Made by a program: the position numbers and the translations under genes. A stretch of 64,000 nucleotides of DNA. Origin: an uncultured Dyadobacter sp. (lineage in GTDB: Bacteria > Bacteroidota > Bacteroidia > Cytophagales > Spirosomataceae). The notes beneath the pieces are model-generated. The model did not search any database, was not told the DNA's origin, and saw only the letters and a program-made list of their open reading frames with translations. Of this stretch, positions 27,353 through 36,295 are shown piece after piece; positions within the stretch are counted from its first letter, which is position 1; every line of letters starts with the position of its first letter. The stretch is from assembly GCF_946482605.1 (NCBI RefSeq), contig NZ_CAMLSE010000023.1, positions 1 through 64,000 on the forward strand, read 5' to 3'.

Positions 27353-29771
27353 CATAGGGTACATTCTGGCCATCTGTTTTTTCCTGGGCAGCTGCTCGGT
27401 AAACAAGTATGTACCTGCGGGCCAAAGCATCTACGTAGGCAACAAGGTCACGGCGGACGCCGACAGCATTTCCAAACCGAATATCTCCGGTGTCGCCGAC
27501 CAGCTGGAAGGCTTGGTCAAACCGCCGCCGAACAAGACTATTTTCGGTTTCCCCTGGAAAGTATGGTTTTACTACTGGATCGGCGAACCTAAGGATGAAG
27601 GTGGATTGAGAAGCTGGTTCCGCAAAAAACTCGGCGAACCTCCCCGCTACGCTACCCAGCGCGTTGTGGACATCAATGCCGCCAATATGGTCGCATTTCT
27701 GGATAATGAGGGCTATTACCGGTCATCGGTAAAAGGTAAAGTCGTGGAAAGCAAAAAGAAAAAGAAGCGAACAGCCACTACCGAGTACAATGCTTACGTA
27801 ATGCCCCGCTATGTGATCAATGAAATTAATTACGTGCTCCGCGATAGCTCAACCTTCAACAAGGATCTGGATTCTACCAAACAGAAAACCCTGCTTAAAA
27901 AAGGAGATCCCATCCGTCTGGAAGTCATTACCACAGAGCGTTCCCGCGTTGACCAGGAACTGAAAGGGAAAGGTTATTACTATTTCAACCCAGACTATCT
28001 GATAGTCAAGGTCGATTCCACCATCGGGCGGGCTGATTCCACATTAGGACCGCAACAGGTGAATTTATACCTGGAAGTCAAAAAGGAGACGGCGCAGACT
28101 TCTTTGAAACAATATTTTATCAACCGCATTTTTGTTAATACCGGAACTGAGGCAAGCCAGGAAGCCGACTCTGCGGTAAACAGGCGGCTGCGCCGGGGTA
28201 TTACCGTCAACGACCCGGGACACGACTACAAGCGACGCATTTTCTACGACGCGATCGGCTTCCGCCGCGGGAACCTGTACACGAACACCATGCACGATGT
28301 GTCTTTGCAAAGACTGGTGAACCTGCAAAATTTTCGTTTCGTCAAAAATCGCTTCGACTTGGTACCGCGCTCAGATTCCGCATTGCTGGATGTGCATTAT
28401 GACCTGTCGCCCATGAAGCGGAAATCGCTGCAGACAAAATTATCGGCGAGCACCAAATCCAATAACCTGGGCGGATCTCAGCTGGATGTGAAGTGGCAGC
28501 ACCGTAATTTCTTCAAAGGGGCCGAAATCCTTGCCATCAGTGCCTATTACGGTTTCGACGTTCAGCTCGGCGGAAATAAGCAATCCAATCCAAACAAAAT
28601 TGGTAGTGAGTATATCCGGTACGGGGGCGAAGCCAGCCTTTCATTCCCCCGCTTCATTGTGCCATTTGTGCGCATACGACCGGAGAAAAGCCAGGCCCTG
28701 CCGAGAACCATCCTTTCCTTGAACTATGAGAACAGGGTTCAAAGGAATTTCTTCACCACCACTTCGATTCGGGGTGACTGGTCTTACGTATGGCGGCGGA
28801 ATTCCGAGGTTGAACATACCCTGACCCCGATTTCGATCAACTTCATCGAACCCCGGAATATCAACCTGGAAACATATACCGATATCGTTTTTGACCCCAA
28901 CACAAACCCCCTGGATGTGGAGCGGTATCTGAGGATTCTGGAAACGAAATACCTCATCATGGGCTCCAACTACTCGGTATCATATCGCCCCAGGCCGCGG
29001 CCATTCAGCAAAAACCAGTTTGCAATGACCGGCGGAATCGACTACGGAGGAAACCTGCTGAGCTTGTTTGCCAAGAGATCCGATTCGACAGATGCCCCGA
29101 AGGAACTCTTCAAGGTCCCTGTCTTTCAATACGTGAAGGTGGATGGAGATGTGCGCTATTACCGGACGATCACGCCCTCGATCAAGTGGGCGAACCGCTT
29201 GCTGGTAGGCGCCATTCGCCCATATGGTAATTCGAAAACAATGCAAACGCCTCAGTTCAAGCAGTATTTCGCGGGGGGTAGCACAGGCATACGCGCATTC
29301 CGTGCGCGAGCGCTCGGACCTGGCTCCGTGGCTCCCGACACACTTTCGATCCGGTTACTTGGCTATCAGCAATTTGCGGACATCCGTCTCGAATTTAACT
29401 CCGAGATCCGGATGAAGTTTACGAACATTATCAATGGGGCTGTTTTTGTGGACGCCGGAAATATCTGGTCGTTCGGCGATAGTACCCGAGCGGCTTATCC
29501 CGGCACTGCGCTGATCAGTAACAAATTTATGAAACAGGTTGCCGTGGGTGGCGGGATCGGTTTACGCCTTGATTTCTCCTATCTCATTTTCAGGCTCGAC
29601 CTGGCCACACCTTTCCGTAAGCCGTGGTATGTAAGCGAGGTAAAATCGGTGACCGACGAAGGGGTCGTGACTTACAAAAACCCCTGGGTGTTCAATGAAA
29701 TCAATTTGGGGAGTAAAGCCTGGCGGCGTGAAAATCTGATCCTGAATATCGCGGTAGGGTTACCGTTCTAA
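27342..29771 (+). CDS. tamL: Translocation and assembly module lipoprotein TamL (Omp85 family)
   Basis: 809 residues from the ATG at 27342, which places a lipoprotein signal (ILAICFFLGSC, lipidated Cys18) at the N-terminus; an in-frame start at 27306 is deep inside tamB. About residues 45-350 are POTRA-like domains, including ATQRVVDINAANMVAFLDNEGYY and the FRRGNLYTN ... VNLQNFRFVKNRFDLVP region. The rest is a 16-strand Omp85 barrel with YFAGGSTGIRAFRARALGPGS (the conserved loop-6 RGF-type motif, here RAF) and a C-terminal NIAVGLPF strand. TamL is the lipidated Bacteroidota counterpart of TamA. It overlaps tamB and ends 13 bases from the convergent epimerase gene. Confidence 0.92.
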   Translation: MRSNIGYILAICFFLGSCSVNKYVPAGQSIYVGNKVTADADSISKPNISGVADQLEGLVKPPPNKTIFGFPWKVWFYYWIGEPKDEGGLRSWFRKKLGEPPRYATQRVVDINAANMVAFLDNEGYYRSSVKGKVVESKKKKKRTATTEYNAYVMPRYVINEINYVLRDSSTFNKDLDSTKQKTLLKKGDPIRLEVITTERSRVDQELKGKGYYYFNPDYLIVKVDSTIGRADSTLGPQQVNLYLEVKKETAQTSLKQYFINRIFVNTGTEASQEADSAVNRRLRRGITVNDPGHDYKRRIFYDAIGFRRGNLYTNTMHDVSLQRLVNLQNFRFVKNRFDLVPRSDSALLDVHYDLSPMKRKSLQTKLSASTKSNNLGGSQLDVKWQHRNFFKGAEILAISAYYGFDVQLGGNKQSNPNKIGSEYIRYGGEASLSFPRFIVPFVRIRPEKSQALPRTILSLNYENRVQRNFFTTTSIRGDWSYVWRRNSEVEHTLTPISINFIEPRNINLETYTDIVFDPNTNPLDVERYLRILETKYLIMGSNYSVSYRPRPRPFSKNQFAMTGGIDYGGNLLSLFAKRSDSTDAPKELFKVPVFQYVKVDGDVRYYRTITPSIKWANRLLVGAIRPYGNSKTMQTPQFKQYFAGGSTGIRAFRARALGPGSVAPDTLSIRLLGYQQFADIRLEFNSEIRMKFTNIINGAVFVDAGNIWSFGDSTRAAYPGTALISNKFMKQVAVGGGIGLRLDFSYLIFRLDLATPFRKPWYVSEVKSVTDEGVVTYKNPWVFNEINLGSKAWRRENLILNIAVGLPF

Positions 29772-29784
29772 TGCACGTTGCGGC

Positions 29785-30186
29785 TTACCTGATCTCCTGG
29801 CACAGCTCGATCAGCACACCGCCTGCACTTTTGGGATGCACAAAACAGACCAGCTTGTTATCGGCACCGCGCTTGGGGGTTTCATTCAGCAAAATGAAAC
29901 CTTCACCGCGCAACCGCTCCATTTCCGCAACAATATCCTCCACCTCGAACGCGACGTGATGGATTCCCTGGCCTTTTTTTTCAATGAACCGCGCGATGGC
30001 ACTGTCCGCTCCTGTGGCTTCCAGAAGCTCTATTTTTGTTTGATTAACCTTGAAAAAAGAAGTCGTCACCTGCTCCGATTCAACGGCCTCACGCTTGTAG
30101 GGCGTCGCGTTCAACAGAACAGCATATAGTTGTTCGGCAGCGATGAGATCCTTGACGGCGATACCGATGTGCTCTACATTATTCAT
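29785..30186 (-). CDS. mce: Methylmalonyl-CoA epimerase
   Basis: 133 residues, a single vicinal-oxygen-chelate domain. The metal ligands fit the family: His in NVEHIGIAVKD, a polar residue near QTKIELLEA, His in GQGIHHVAFEVEDI and Glu in GGVLIELCQ. Reaction: interconversion of (R)- and (S)-methylmalonyl-CoA, linking propionyl-CoA carboxylase to methylmalonyl-CoA mutase. Length is normal (about 130-150). It is transcribed toward tamL with only 13 bases between stops and lies 75 bases after rsgA on the minus strand, so rsgA-mce may be one transcript. The mutase genes are not in the window. Confidence 0.93.
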   Translation of the reverse strand: MNNVEHIGIAVKDLIAAEQLYAVLLNATPYKREAVESEQVTTSFFKVNQTKIELLEATGADSAIARFIEKKGQGIHHVAFEVEDIVAEMERLRGEGFILLNETPKRGADNKLVCFVHPKSAGGVLIELCQEIR

Positions 30187-30261
30187 ATCTCATACATGAT
30201 TGGAATGCATCTACCCAAACTACTGAGCCAGACTTACCAAACCTGAACTCAACTCGCAGCA

Positions 30262-31197
30262 CTATTTCCTATTGTCCCCACCGCCTACCATGCTCAGGTA
30301 ACTTTCGTACCTGCTGAAAGCAATATTCCCCTCCGACACGGCGTCCTTCACCGCACACCCCGGCTCGTTGATGTGCTGGCAATTGTTGAACCGGCATTGG
30401 TTCAACAGATCACGCATCTCCGGAAAGTAATGGCTGATTTCGCCCGGCTCCATATCGGCCAGCCCCAGCTCTTTGATTCCCGGTGAATCGATAATGAAAG
30501 TATCTTTCTCCAACTCGAACATTTCGGCGAAAGTCGTCGTGTGTACCCCCTTGTTGGCGAACGTCGAAACCTCCTGCGTTTTGATGTCCAGATCGGGTGC
30601 TATGGCATTGACGAGCGTCGATTTACCTACGCCTGAATGGCCGGAAAGCAACGAAACTTTGCCTTTCAGCAGTGACTTGAACTCTTCGACCCCCAGCTCT
30701 TCCAATGCCGTGGTTGCCATGCAGCGGTACCCGAGTCCGGTGTAAAGATCCATCAGCTCGGTCTGGAATTCCTTCATTTCGTCATTCAGCAGATCCTGTT
30801 TGTTAAAAACCAAAACGCCGGGAATGCGAAACGACTCGATCGCTACCAGAAAGCGGTCGATAAACCCCAATGACGTTTTCGGAAATACGAGGGTAGCAAT
30901 CAGGATCGCCTGATCGACATTTGCAGCTATCAGGTGAGCGTGGGCCGTTTTGTGAACTGACTTTCGGATTACATAATTGTTCCGTGGTACGATTTCATGA
31001 ATTATCCCGAAGTTCTCCACTTCATTTTCCACCTCGAAATTGACATAATCGCCCACTGCAATGGGATTGGTTACCTTTAACCCCAGTGCTTTGAACTTAC
31101 CCTTTAAGCGACACTGCCATACATGCCCGTCCCTGCTGTCCCGTACCTCGTACCATGATCCCGTCGAGCGCAGCACCAATCCCCTGATTAAACTCAT
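30262..31197 (-). CDS. rsgA: Ribosome small subunit-dependent GTPase A
   Basis: 311 residues. An N-terminal OB fold (to about 70) is followed by a circularly permuted GTPase whose motifs come in the order G4 (FNKQDLL), G5 (ATTA), G1 (GHSGVGKST), G2 (THTTxF-type region) and G3 (DSPGIKELG). A C-terminal zinc knuckle has CRFNNCQHINEPGC. Role: GTP-dependent checkpoint in late 30S subunit maturation, acting in the cytoplasm. Full length, clean ATG start. Divergent from the ROK regulator across 346 bases. Confidence 0.95.
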   Translation of the reverse strand: MSLIRGLVLRSTGSWYEVRDSRDGHVWQCRLKGKFKALGLKVTNPIAVGDYVNFEVENEVENFGIIHEIVPRNNYVIRKSVHKTAHAHLIAANVDQAILIATLVFPKTSLGFIDRFLVAIESFRIPGVLVFNKQDLLNDEMKEFQTELMDLYTGLGYRCMATTALEELGVEEFKSLLKGKVSLLSGHSGVGKSTLVNAIAPDLDIKTQEVSTFANKGVHTTTFAEMFELEKDTFIIDSPGIKELGLADMEPGEISHYFPEMRDLLNQCRFNNCQHINEPGCAVKDAVSEGNIAFSRYESYLSMVGGGDNRK

Positions 31198-31543
31198 TCT
31201 GTCTTTGTTTTGGAATCAGCGAATTTAAGAGGAGTTTAGGAAAAGTTGTTAAAAAATGCCGTGTAACTCAAACCGGGAGCGAAAACCAAGTAGTTTTTCT
31301 GGTTTGGCGTTTTTATTGGGAGACATTCGCCTCAGCCGGTTTCCAAGTTAAAATCCACCTTCCTGTGAAAGTAAGTGTTGTTGAAAAACATTTGGCATTC
31401 CGCCCGATCAGCTAAGGATTTTACAATAAATAATAATATTTTTTAAAATCATACCCAATTTTTCCGTTTATTTCATACATTAGTACCACCTAATTATAAA
31501 GAAAATTAAAAACGTCAACCTGTAATTATTTTTACTCCGCATA
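31198..31543. other. 346-base gene-free region between rsgA and the ROK regulator
   Basis: AT-rich, particularly 31430-31500, with no open frame worth calling. It must hold the promoters of both divergent genes. A short inverted repeat (AAACCA at about 31284 with TGGTTT at about 31300) is visible but weak. No promoter box could be assigned with confidence. Confidence 0.5.
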
Positions 31544-32767
31544 ATGGACTTAGTGGTAGAAGAACCGAGTTCGGTCATTGATATTCGCAAAAACCGTATC
31601 AGAAGCAGTCTTCTGCTTCATTTGTATCAATCCGGGGACACTTCCATTAACAAAATGGCAAAGCTGTTCCATGCGAGTATCCCGTCTGCAACCGGAATTG
31701 TCAACGATCTGATGCGTGAAGGCTGGATTACCGAAACGGGAACCGGACCCGCCAGAGCCGGACGTCCGCCGGTATTATACGGCCTGAATGCAAAAAAGTA
31801 CCTGACCCTGATCATGGATATCAACCGCCATGATACGCAGCTGGTCATATTCGATCTCCACAACCAGCTGATCCTGAAAAGAAAAGTCAATATTCGTCTC
31901 GACGATTCGGCCAATTTCCTAAAAGAACTATTCGACGCAACCGACGATTTTCTTAGATCCAACAACATCACCCGCGGCAAGCTGTGGGGTATCGGAGTAT
32001 CGATGCCGGGTCTGATCAACTCTTCCCAGGGCATTAACCTCACCTATCTGAACCTTACACCGCCGGGCGTTCCGCTGGTTTCCCATCTCAAGGACCATTT
32101 CGACTTGCCGGTATGCCTTTTTAACGACACCAAAGCCACGACGATCGGGGAACACCGGTTCGGGTTTGCGGTTGACAAGTCTCAGGTGCTTACGATCAAC
32201 ATCGACTGGGGCGTGGGCTTGGGAATCATCATCAATGGGGAGGTTTTCAATGGCGCTTCGGGATTTGCGGGTGAGCTGGGACACATTCAGGTGAAGCCTG
32301 ACGGCATGCTCTGTCATTGCGGCAAGGTAGGTTGTCTGGACACGATCACTTCGGCGATTGCATTGATCCGCCAGGCCAAGGAGGGCATTCACAGCGGCAG
32401 GGCGACCATCCTGAAACAGATTGTACACAACAAGCTGGAAACGCTCGAAACCTCGCATATCATCGAGGCCGTGCATGCCGGGGATGAATTTTCAATCGAT
32501 CTGCTGAGTACTGTCGGGACGGAGTTGGGTAAAGGGTTGGCCACGGCGGTTCATTTATTTAACCCTGAGGTGATTATCGTGGGAGGGCTGCTGGCAGAAG
32601 CCGGGCCGTTCATTTCCAACCCGATCGAGCAGGCGATCAATAAGTACTGCTTGTCCGATTTCAAAAATTCTCTCTCGATCCATATTTCCAAGCTCGGTGC
32701 TAAGGCCCGTCTGCTCGGCACACAAGCCTACCTCTTCGAAAACCTGATTACTAAGGAGTTTTCCTGA
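31544..32767 (+). CDS. ROK family transcriptional regulator (NagC/XylR type)
   Basis: 407 residues. An N-terminal winged helix-turn-helix (about 15-75, containing STIPSATGIV-like recognition sequence: HASIPSATGIVNDLMREGWI) marks it as a regulator rather than a plain sugar kinase. The ROK domain has a glycine-rich phosphate loop (INIDWGVGLGIIINGEVFNGASGFAGELGHI) and the zinc-binding motif CHCGKVGCLD, followed by EVIIVGGLL. In family members a bound sugar or phosphosugar relieves repression. The effector is not readable; amino sugars are a common choice in NagC relatives, but the GH20 gene lies 13 kb away. Its own gene could be autoregulated through the 346-base upstream region. Confidence 0.9.
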   Translation: MDLVVEEPSSVIDIRKNRIRSSLLLHLYQSGDTSINKMAKLFHASIPSATGIVNDLMREGWITETGTGPARAGRPPVLYGLNAKKYLTLIMDINRHDTQLVIFDLHNQLILKRKVNIRLDDSANFLKELFDATDDFLRSNNITRGKLWGIGVSMPGLINSSQGINLTYLNLTPPGVPLVSHLKDHFDLPVCLFNDTKATTIGEHRFGFAVDKSQVLTINIDWGVGLGIIINGEVFNGASGFAGELGHIQVKPDGMLCHCGKVGCLDTITSAIALIRQAKEGIHSGRATILKQIVHNKLETLETSHIIEAVHAGDEFSIDLLSTVGTELGKGLATAVHLFNPEVIIVGGLLAEAGPFISNPIEQAINKYCLSDFKNSLSIHISKLGAKARLLGTQAYLFENLITKEFS

Positions 32768-32776
32768 TATTTCTTG

Positions 32777-32805
32777 CTGATGGTGCTCGTACCAGGCGCC
32801 ATCAG
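32777..32805. terminator. Hairpin between the convergent ROK and waaA genes
   Basis: CTGATGGTGC (32777-32786) pairs with GCGCCATCAG (32796-32805, one wobble). It overlaps the waaA stop codon and lies nine bases past the ROK stop. No T run follows, so termination is only likely from its position. Confidence 0.45.
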
Positions 32806-34055
32806 CCCATTACCGCTTTGACTTTCGCCATAATAAGACTGGTAGCCCCGGTACCTGACAATACGTAGTCGCGGGTAATGTTTCCGGTTTCACGCGCAAT
32901 CTCCTGACTGCCTACCCAGCGAGTTACCGTTTTCACTAGTTCGTCGGTATCGGCAATTGCATAAGCGCCCCCTTTTTCTACGAGATCTACCGCCTCCTGG
33001 AAACGGTGATAGCTTTTGTTCCCGAAAACAATCGGCAGACCAAAGGTCGCAGCTTCCAGGATGTTGTGAAGACCCGAACCAAATGCTCCGCCTATATAGG
33101 CCATATCGCCATACCGGTACAGAGACGAGAGCATCCCGATATTATTAATGATGAGGTAGTCAAAACTTGCCGGGCTTTTCCCCTCGCAGATTTCCGAGTA
33201 CAAGACGGAGGTCCCATTCAATTTGGCCCGCCATCCGGCTATCTCGTCGGCCTTGATCTCATGCGGTGCGATTACTGCCTTCAATTTTCCGCTGAACCCG
33301 TTCAATGCAGGGATCAGCACCTGCATATCGGCATCCCACACGGATCCGGCGATTATGCAAGGAGTGCTGCCTTTGAACTGCGCTATCTCCGGCAGCTCAC
33401 GCGCCTGCGAGACGATCGCACGCACGCGGTCGAAACGTGTATCGCCCGCTATGCTGCATTGACTGATTCCAGCGCCGGACAAAAGCGAAACCGACGCCTG
33501 GTTCTGGACAAAAAGGTGATCGAAATAGCCCAGCATGTCTCTGAAAAATCCACCGTAAGATTTGAAAAAGATCTGCTCAGGGCGGAAAATAGAGGAGAAA
33601 GACAGAATATAACTCCCATTGCGGCGAAGCTCCCGTAGGTAATTGAACCAGAATTCATACTTGATAAAGAACGCTACCCTGGGATTCACAACCCTCACAA
33701 ATGCGCGTGCATTACCGGGCGTGTCGATCGGCAGGTAGCAGATATAATCCGCTCCGGTATAATTTTTCCGGATTTCGTACCCTGAGGGAGAGAAAAAAGT
33801 CAGCAGAATAAAATGGCCGGGGTAAGCGTCGCGGTAAGCTTCGATGACTGGTCGCCCCTGTTCGAATTCCCCGAGTGACGCCGCGTGAAACCATGCGACA
33901 GGCCGTCCGGCAACCTCATCCCGGAATGAACCTTCGAGCTTTGCGATCAGTCCCTTCCGGCCGTCTGCGCCGAGCTTTAATTTATGGTTGAAAAGTGCAA
34001 CGAACCGGATTAGAAAAGCGATAATATGGATGGCGACCTGATAGATGACTTTCAC
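32802..34055 (-). CDS. waaA: 3-deoxy-D-manno-octulosonic acid transferase
   Basis: About 417 residues. The start is a GTG at 34055 or a TTG one codon earlier; no ATG lies near the N-terminal membrane helix (VIYQVAIHIIAFLIRFVALF). The glycosyltransferase N-lobe has AWFHAASLGEFEQGRPVIEAYR with the conserved acidic SLGEF motif, and FIKYEFWFNYLRELRR. The C-lobe has AGSVWDADMQVLIPAL, APHEI and the nucleotide-sugar motif YIGGAFGSGLHNILEAATFGLPIVFG. Role: adds Kdo residues from CMP-Kdo to lipid A at the inner membrane; it indicates a Gram-negative envelope with LPS. Full length. Monocistronic on the minus strand. Confidence 0.93.
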   Translation of the reverse strand: MKVIYQVAIHIIAFLIRFVALFNHKLKLGADGRKGLIAKLEGSFRDEVAGRPVAWFHAASLGEFEQGRPVIEAYRDAYPGHFILLTFFSPSGYEIRKNYTGADYICYLPIDTPGNARAFVRVVNPRVAFFIKYEFWFNYLRELRRNGSYILSFSSIFRPEQIFFKSYGGFFRDMLGYFDHLFVQNQASVSLLSGAGISQCSIAGDTRFDRVRAIVSQARELPEIAQFKGSTPCIIAGSVWDADMQVLIPALNGFSGKLKAVIAPHEIKADEIAGWRAKLNGTSVLYSEICEGKSPASFDYLIINNIGMLSSLYRYGDMAYIGGAFGSGLHNILEAATFGLPIVFGNKSYHRFQEAVDLVEKGGAYAIADTDELVKTVTRWVGSQEIARETGNITRDYVLSGTGATSLIMAKVKAVMG

Positions 34056-34278
34056 CAAAGCACTCTGATTAAAAGGATGTTAAAAAGGAAGAAGGAAGGC
34101 CGGATCAGACCTGTTCCGGAATGGCCGGCAGCCTTTTCTCTTTCTTTTTTCGTTTAAAGAACATAAATGTACAAAAAACCGTTAATGTGGTGTCGATATA
34201 CAGTTGCATACGCTATTATTTTGTACTTTCACTGTTCATACGACACATACATACGTCACGGAGAACTATATCGATAAT

Positions 34279-35052
34279 ATGATGCGTGTAAAACTTTTAC
34301 TATCAGTATCTATTCTGTTTGCACTATCGACAGATATATACGCTCAGCGCAGATCAGTGAAGAACGAGGAGAGCGAAGAGAGCTATAAGTCTTTTACCTC
34401 CGTGGGTATTACCACCAATACCAACTCCGGAATTCTCGGGGGTGCGGTATTTCGCCAGTCTTCTGCCCTGGGTTCCAAAATGTTTGGTAAAAACCAGTAC
34501 AGGTACCTTGCACTGGAACTCGTGAATGTGAAGCATCCGAAAGAACTATCCACTCAGGACTTTGTGACAGGCGCAAGGCTGGTTTATGGCAAGCAAAACT
34601 ACCTGTTTGTGCTGCGCCCTGAATACGGACGTGAACTGACCTTGTTTAATCGTCAGGACGACGAAGGAATTGCGATCAGCGGGATTTTCGCAGCCGGCCC
34701 GTCGCTCGGCATTGAGAAGCCCTATATGGTACAATACCAAAATACCGACGGGCGGGTTACTACGGAGCCTTTTGATCCCGTTAAGCACACCGGAGGCGGC
34801 TCTCAAACCGGCATCGTCGGCGCCGGAAGCTTTTTCCAGGGATTCGGACAATCCAAAATCGTCCCCGGTATCCATATCAAAACGGCCATGAGTTTTGAGC
34901 TGAGCGCATTCCGTGAGAATGTAACAGGCATTGAAATAGGGTTTCTTGCAGAAGCATTTACCCGGAAAATCCAGATTATGGCATTTGCAGAAAACAGGAG
35001 TTTTTATACTTCGGGATATCTGACGCTGTATTTTGGCAGTAAGAAAAGATAA
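34279..35052 (+). CDS. Unknown outer-membrane-type protein upstream of lipA
   Basis: 257 residues from the ATG at 34279 (or the next codon, also ATG); an in-frame TTG at 34204 would only add a non-signal-like extension. A signal peptide (VKLLLSVSILFALSTDIYAQ) is followed by a basic-acidic stretch and then strand-rich sequence with alternating pattern, for example SFTSVGITTNTNSGILGGAVF and a final FYTSGYLTLYFGSKKR, which suggests an outer-membrane beta barrel. A NQYRYLALELVNVKHPKE block looks conserved in kind with Bacteroidota proteins found in this position, but no function is known to me. It lies 60 bases before lipA on the same strand. Confidence 0.75.
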   Translation: MMRVKLLLSVSILFALSTDIYAQRRSVKNEESEESYKSFTSVGITTNTNSGILGGAVFRQSSALGSKMFGKNQYRYLALELVNVKHPKELSTQDFVTGARLVYGKQNYLFVLRPEYGRELTLFNRQDDEGIAISGIFAAGPSLGIEKPYMVQYQNTDGRVTTEPFDPVKHTGGGSQTGIVGAGSFFQGFGQSKIVPGIHIKTAMSFELSAFRENVTGIEIGFLAEAFTRKIQIMAFAENRSFYTSGYLTLYFGSKKR

Positions 35053-35112
35053 TTACAATTGATAAATTGATAAACCGCGAAAATTACGGCTTGTCAGAGA
35101 TTACAGATTGAT

Positions 35113-35991
35113 ATGATTGAATTGCCAGTAATACCGTCGGAACGCAGAAAACGTCCCGACTGGCTCCGGGTAAAACTCCCCGCCGGCCCTGAGTTCAGGA
35201 AAGTGAGACAGCTGGTCGACAATTATAAACTCCATACGATTTGCGAAAGCGGCAACTGCCCCAATATGGGCGAATGCTGGGGAGCGGGAACCGCGACCTT
35301 CATGATTCTTGGAAATGTATGCACGAGAAGCTGCAGTTTTTGTGCCGTCGCTACGGGGCGTCCCAATGAGTATGATACCGATGAACCCCGCCGGGTTGCC
35401 GAAGCCATCAAGCTGATGCAGGTCAAACATGCGGTGATCACATCCGTGAACAGGGACGAGCTGAAAGACAAGGGTGCCGAAATATGGTATCAGACTGTAC
35501 GCCAGGTGAAGGGAAATACACCTGAAACAACCATCGAAACACTCATTCCCGACGTTAAATCCAACTGGGATGCGCTGATCCATATGATCGAGGCAGGGCA
35601 GGAAGTAGTTTCCCACAACATGGAAACTGTTGAACGTTTATACCGCGCGGTACGCCCTCAGGCCAAATATACCCGCAGCCTGGAACAGATCAAACGTACC
35701 AAGGAGTTTGGACAGCGCACCAAGTCGGGTATCATGCTGGGCCTGGGCGAGACAGTGGACGAAGTGTATAAGGCAATGGACGACCTCGCGGAAAGCGGTC
35801 TGGATATCCTTACACTCGGTCAGTACCTTCAGCCCACTAAAATGCACCACGAGGTGATCGAATGGATTACCCCGGAAATGTTTGAAAACTATAAGGAGGA
35901 AGGATTGAGACGAGGACTGAAATACGTCGAATCCGGCCCATTGGTACGATCAAGCTACCATGCGGAACGGCATGTCAATGTTCCCATCTGA
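35113..35991 (+). CDS. lipA: Lipoyl synthase
   Basis: 292 residues. The auxiliary cluster ligands are in [12 protein letters not shown] (CxxxxCxxxxxC), the radical SAM cluster in CTRSCSFC (CxxxCxxC), and the C-terminal RSSYHAE provides the serine that ligates the auxiliary cluster. Reaction: insertion of two sulfurs into octanoyl-lipoyl domains using SAM. Full length and normal. lipB is not next to it. It ends in a strong terminator at 36017, and metK, which makes its cosubstrate SAM, follows after 304 bases. Confidence 0.97.
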   Translation: MIELPVIPSERRKRPDWLRVKLPAGPEFRKVRQLVDNYKLHTICESGNCPNMGECWGAGTATFMILGNVCTRSCSFCAVATGRPNEYDTDEPRRVAEAIKLMQVKHAVITSVNRDELKDKGAEIWYQTVRQVKGNTPETTIETLIPDVKSNWDALIHMIEAGQEVVSHNMETVERLYRAVRPQAKYTRSLEQIKRTKEFGQRTKSGIMLGLGETVDEVYKAMDDLAESGLDILTLGQYLQPTKMHHEVIEWITPEMFENYKEEGLRRGLKYVESGPLVRSSYHAERHVNVPI

Positions 35992-36016
35992 TCTCCCTGC
36001 CGAAATCCACAAATAC

Positions 36017-36050
36017 AACGCCGGCGTAGCATAGCTATGCCGGCGTTTTC
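36017..36050 (+). terminator. Terminator after lipA
   Basis: AACGCCGGCGTAG (36017-36029) pairs with CTATGCCGGCGTT (36035-36047) with one G-U pair, and the right arm runs into TTTT. It lies 25 bases past the lipA stop. Confidence 0.88.
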
Positions 36051-36201
36051 ATGGAATAACCAATCCATCACAGCCTGCCGGTTAAATGGCAGATCTGCAC
36101 GATGAATAGATTTTTATTTAACGGACGGCGGAATTTTAATAAAATTCAGGAATTTGTGCTGAAACAATGCGATTCTCAAAGTCAATATCTAAAGGATTAC
36201 T

Positions 36202-36209
36202 TATTTTTG
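36202..36209 (+). promoter_or_regulatory. Possible -7 box for metK
   Basis: TATTTTTG matches TAnnTTTG and lies 87 bases before the metK ATG. The -33 element is not evident. The 245 bases between the lipA terminator and metK show no recognisable SAM riboswitch core. Confidence 0.3.
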
Positions 36210-36295
36210 CCGTCGATTAGAAAAATAGCTTAGCCTTAGCAAAGGTGATTTTATCACACATTTGAATTTTTCTTTTAACTTTTATTTCGTTTCCA

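Noticed and set aside
36051..36295. SAM riboswitch before metK
   Set aside because: The region was read for the conserved cores and pairing of SAM-I, SAM-II and related riboswitches; only a TAnnTTTG-like box and AT-rich sequence were seen.
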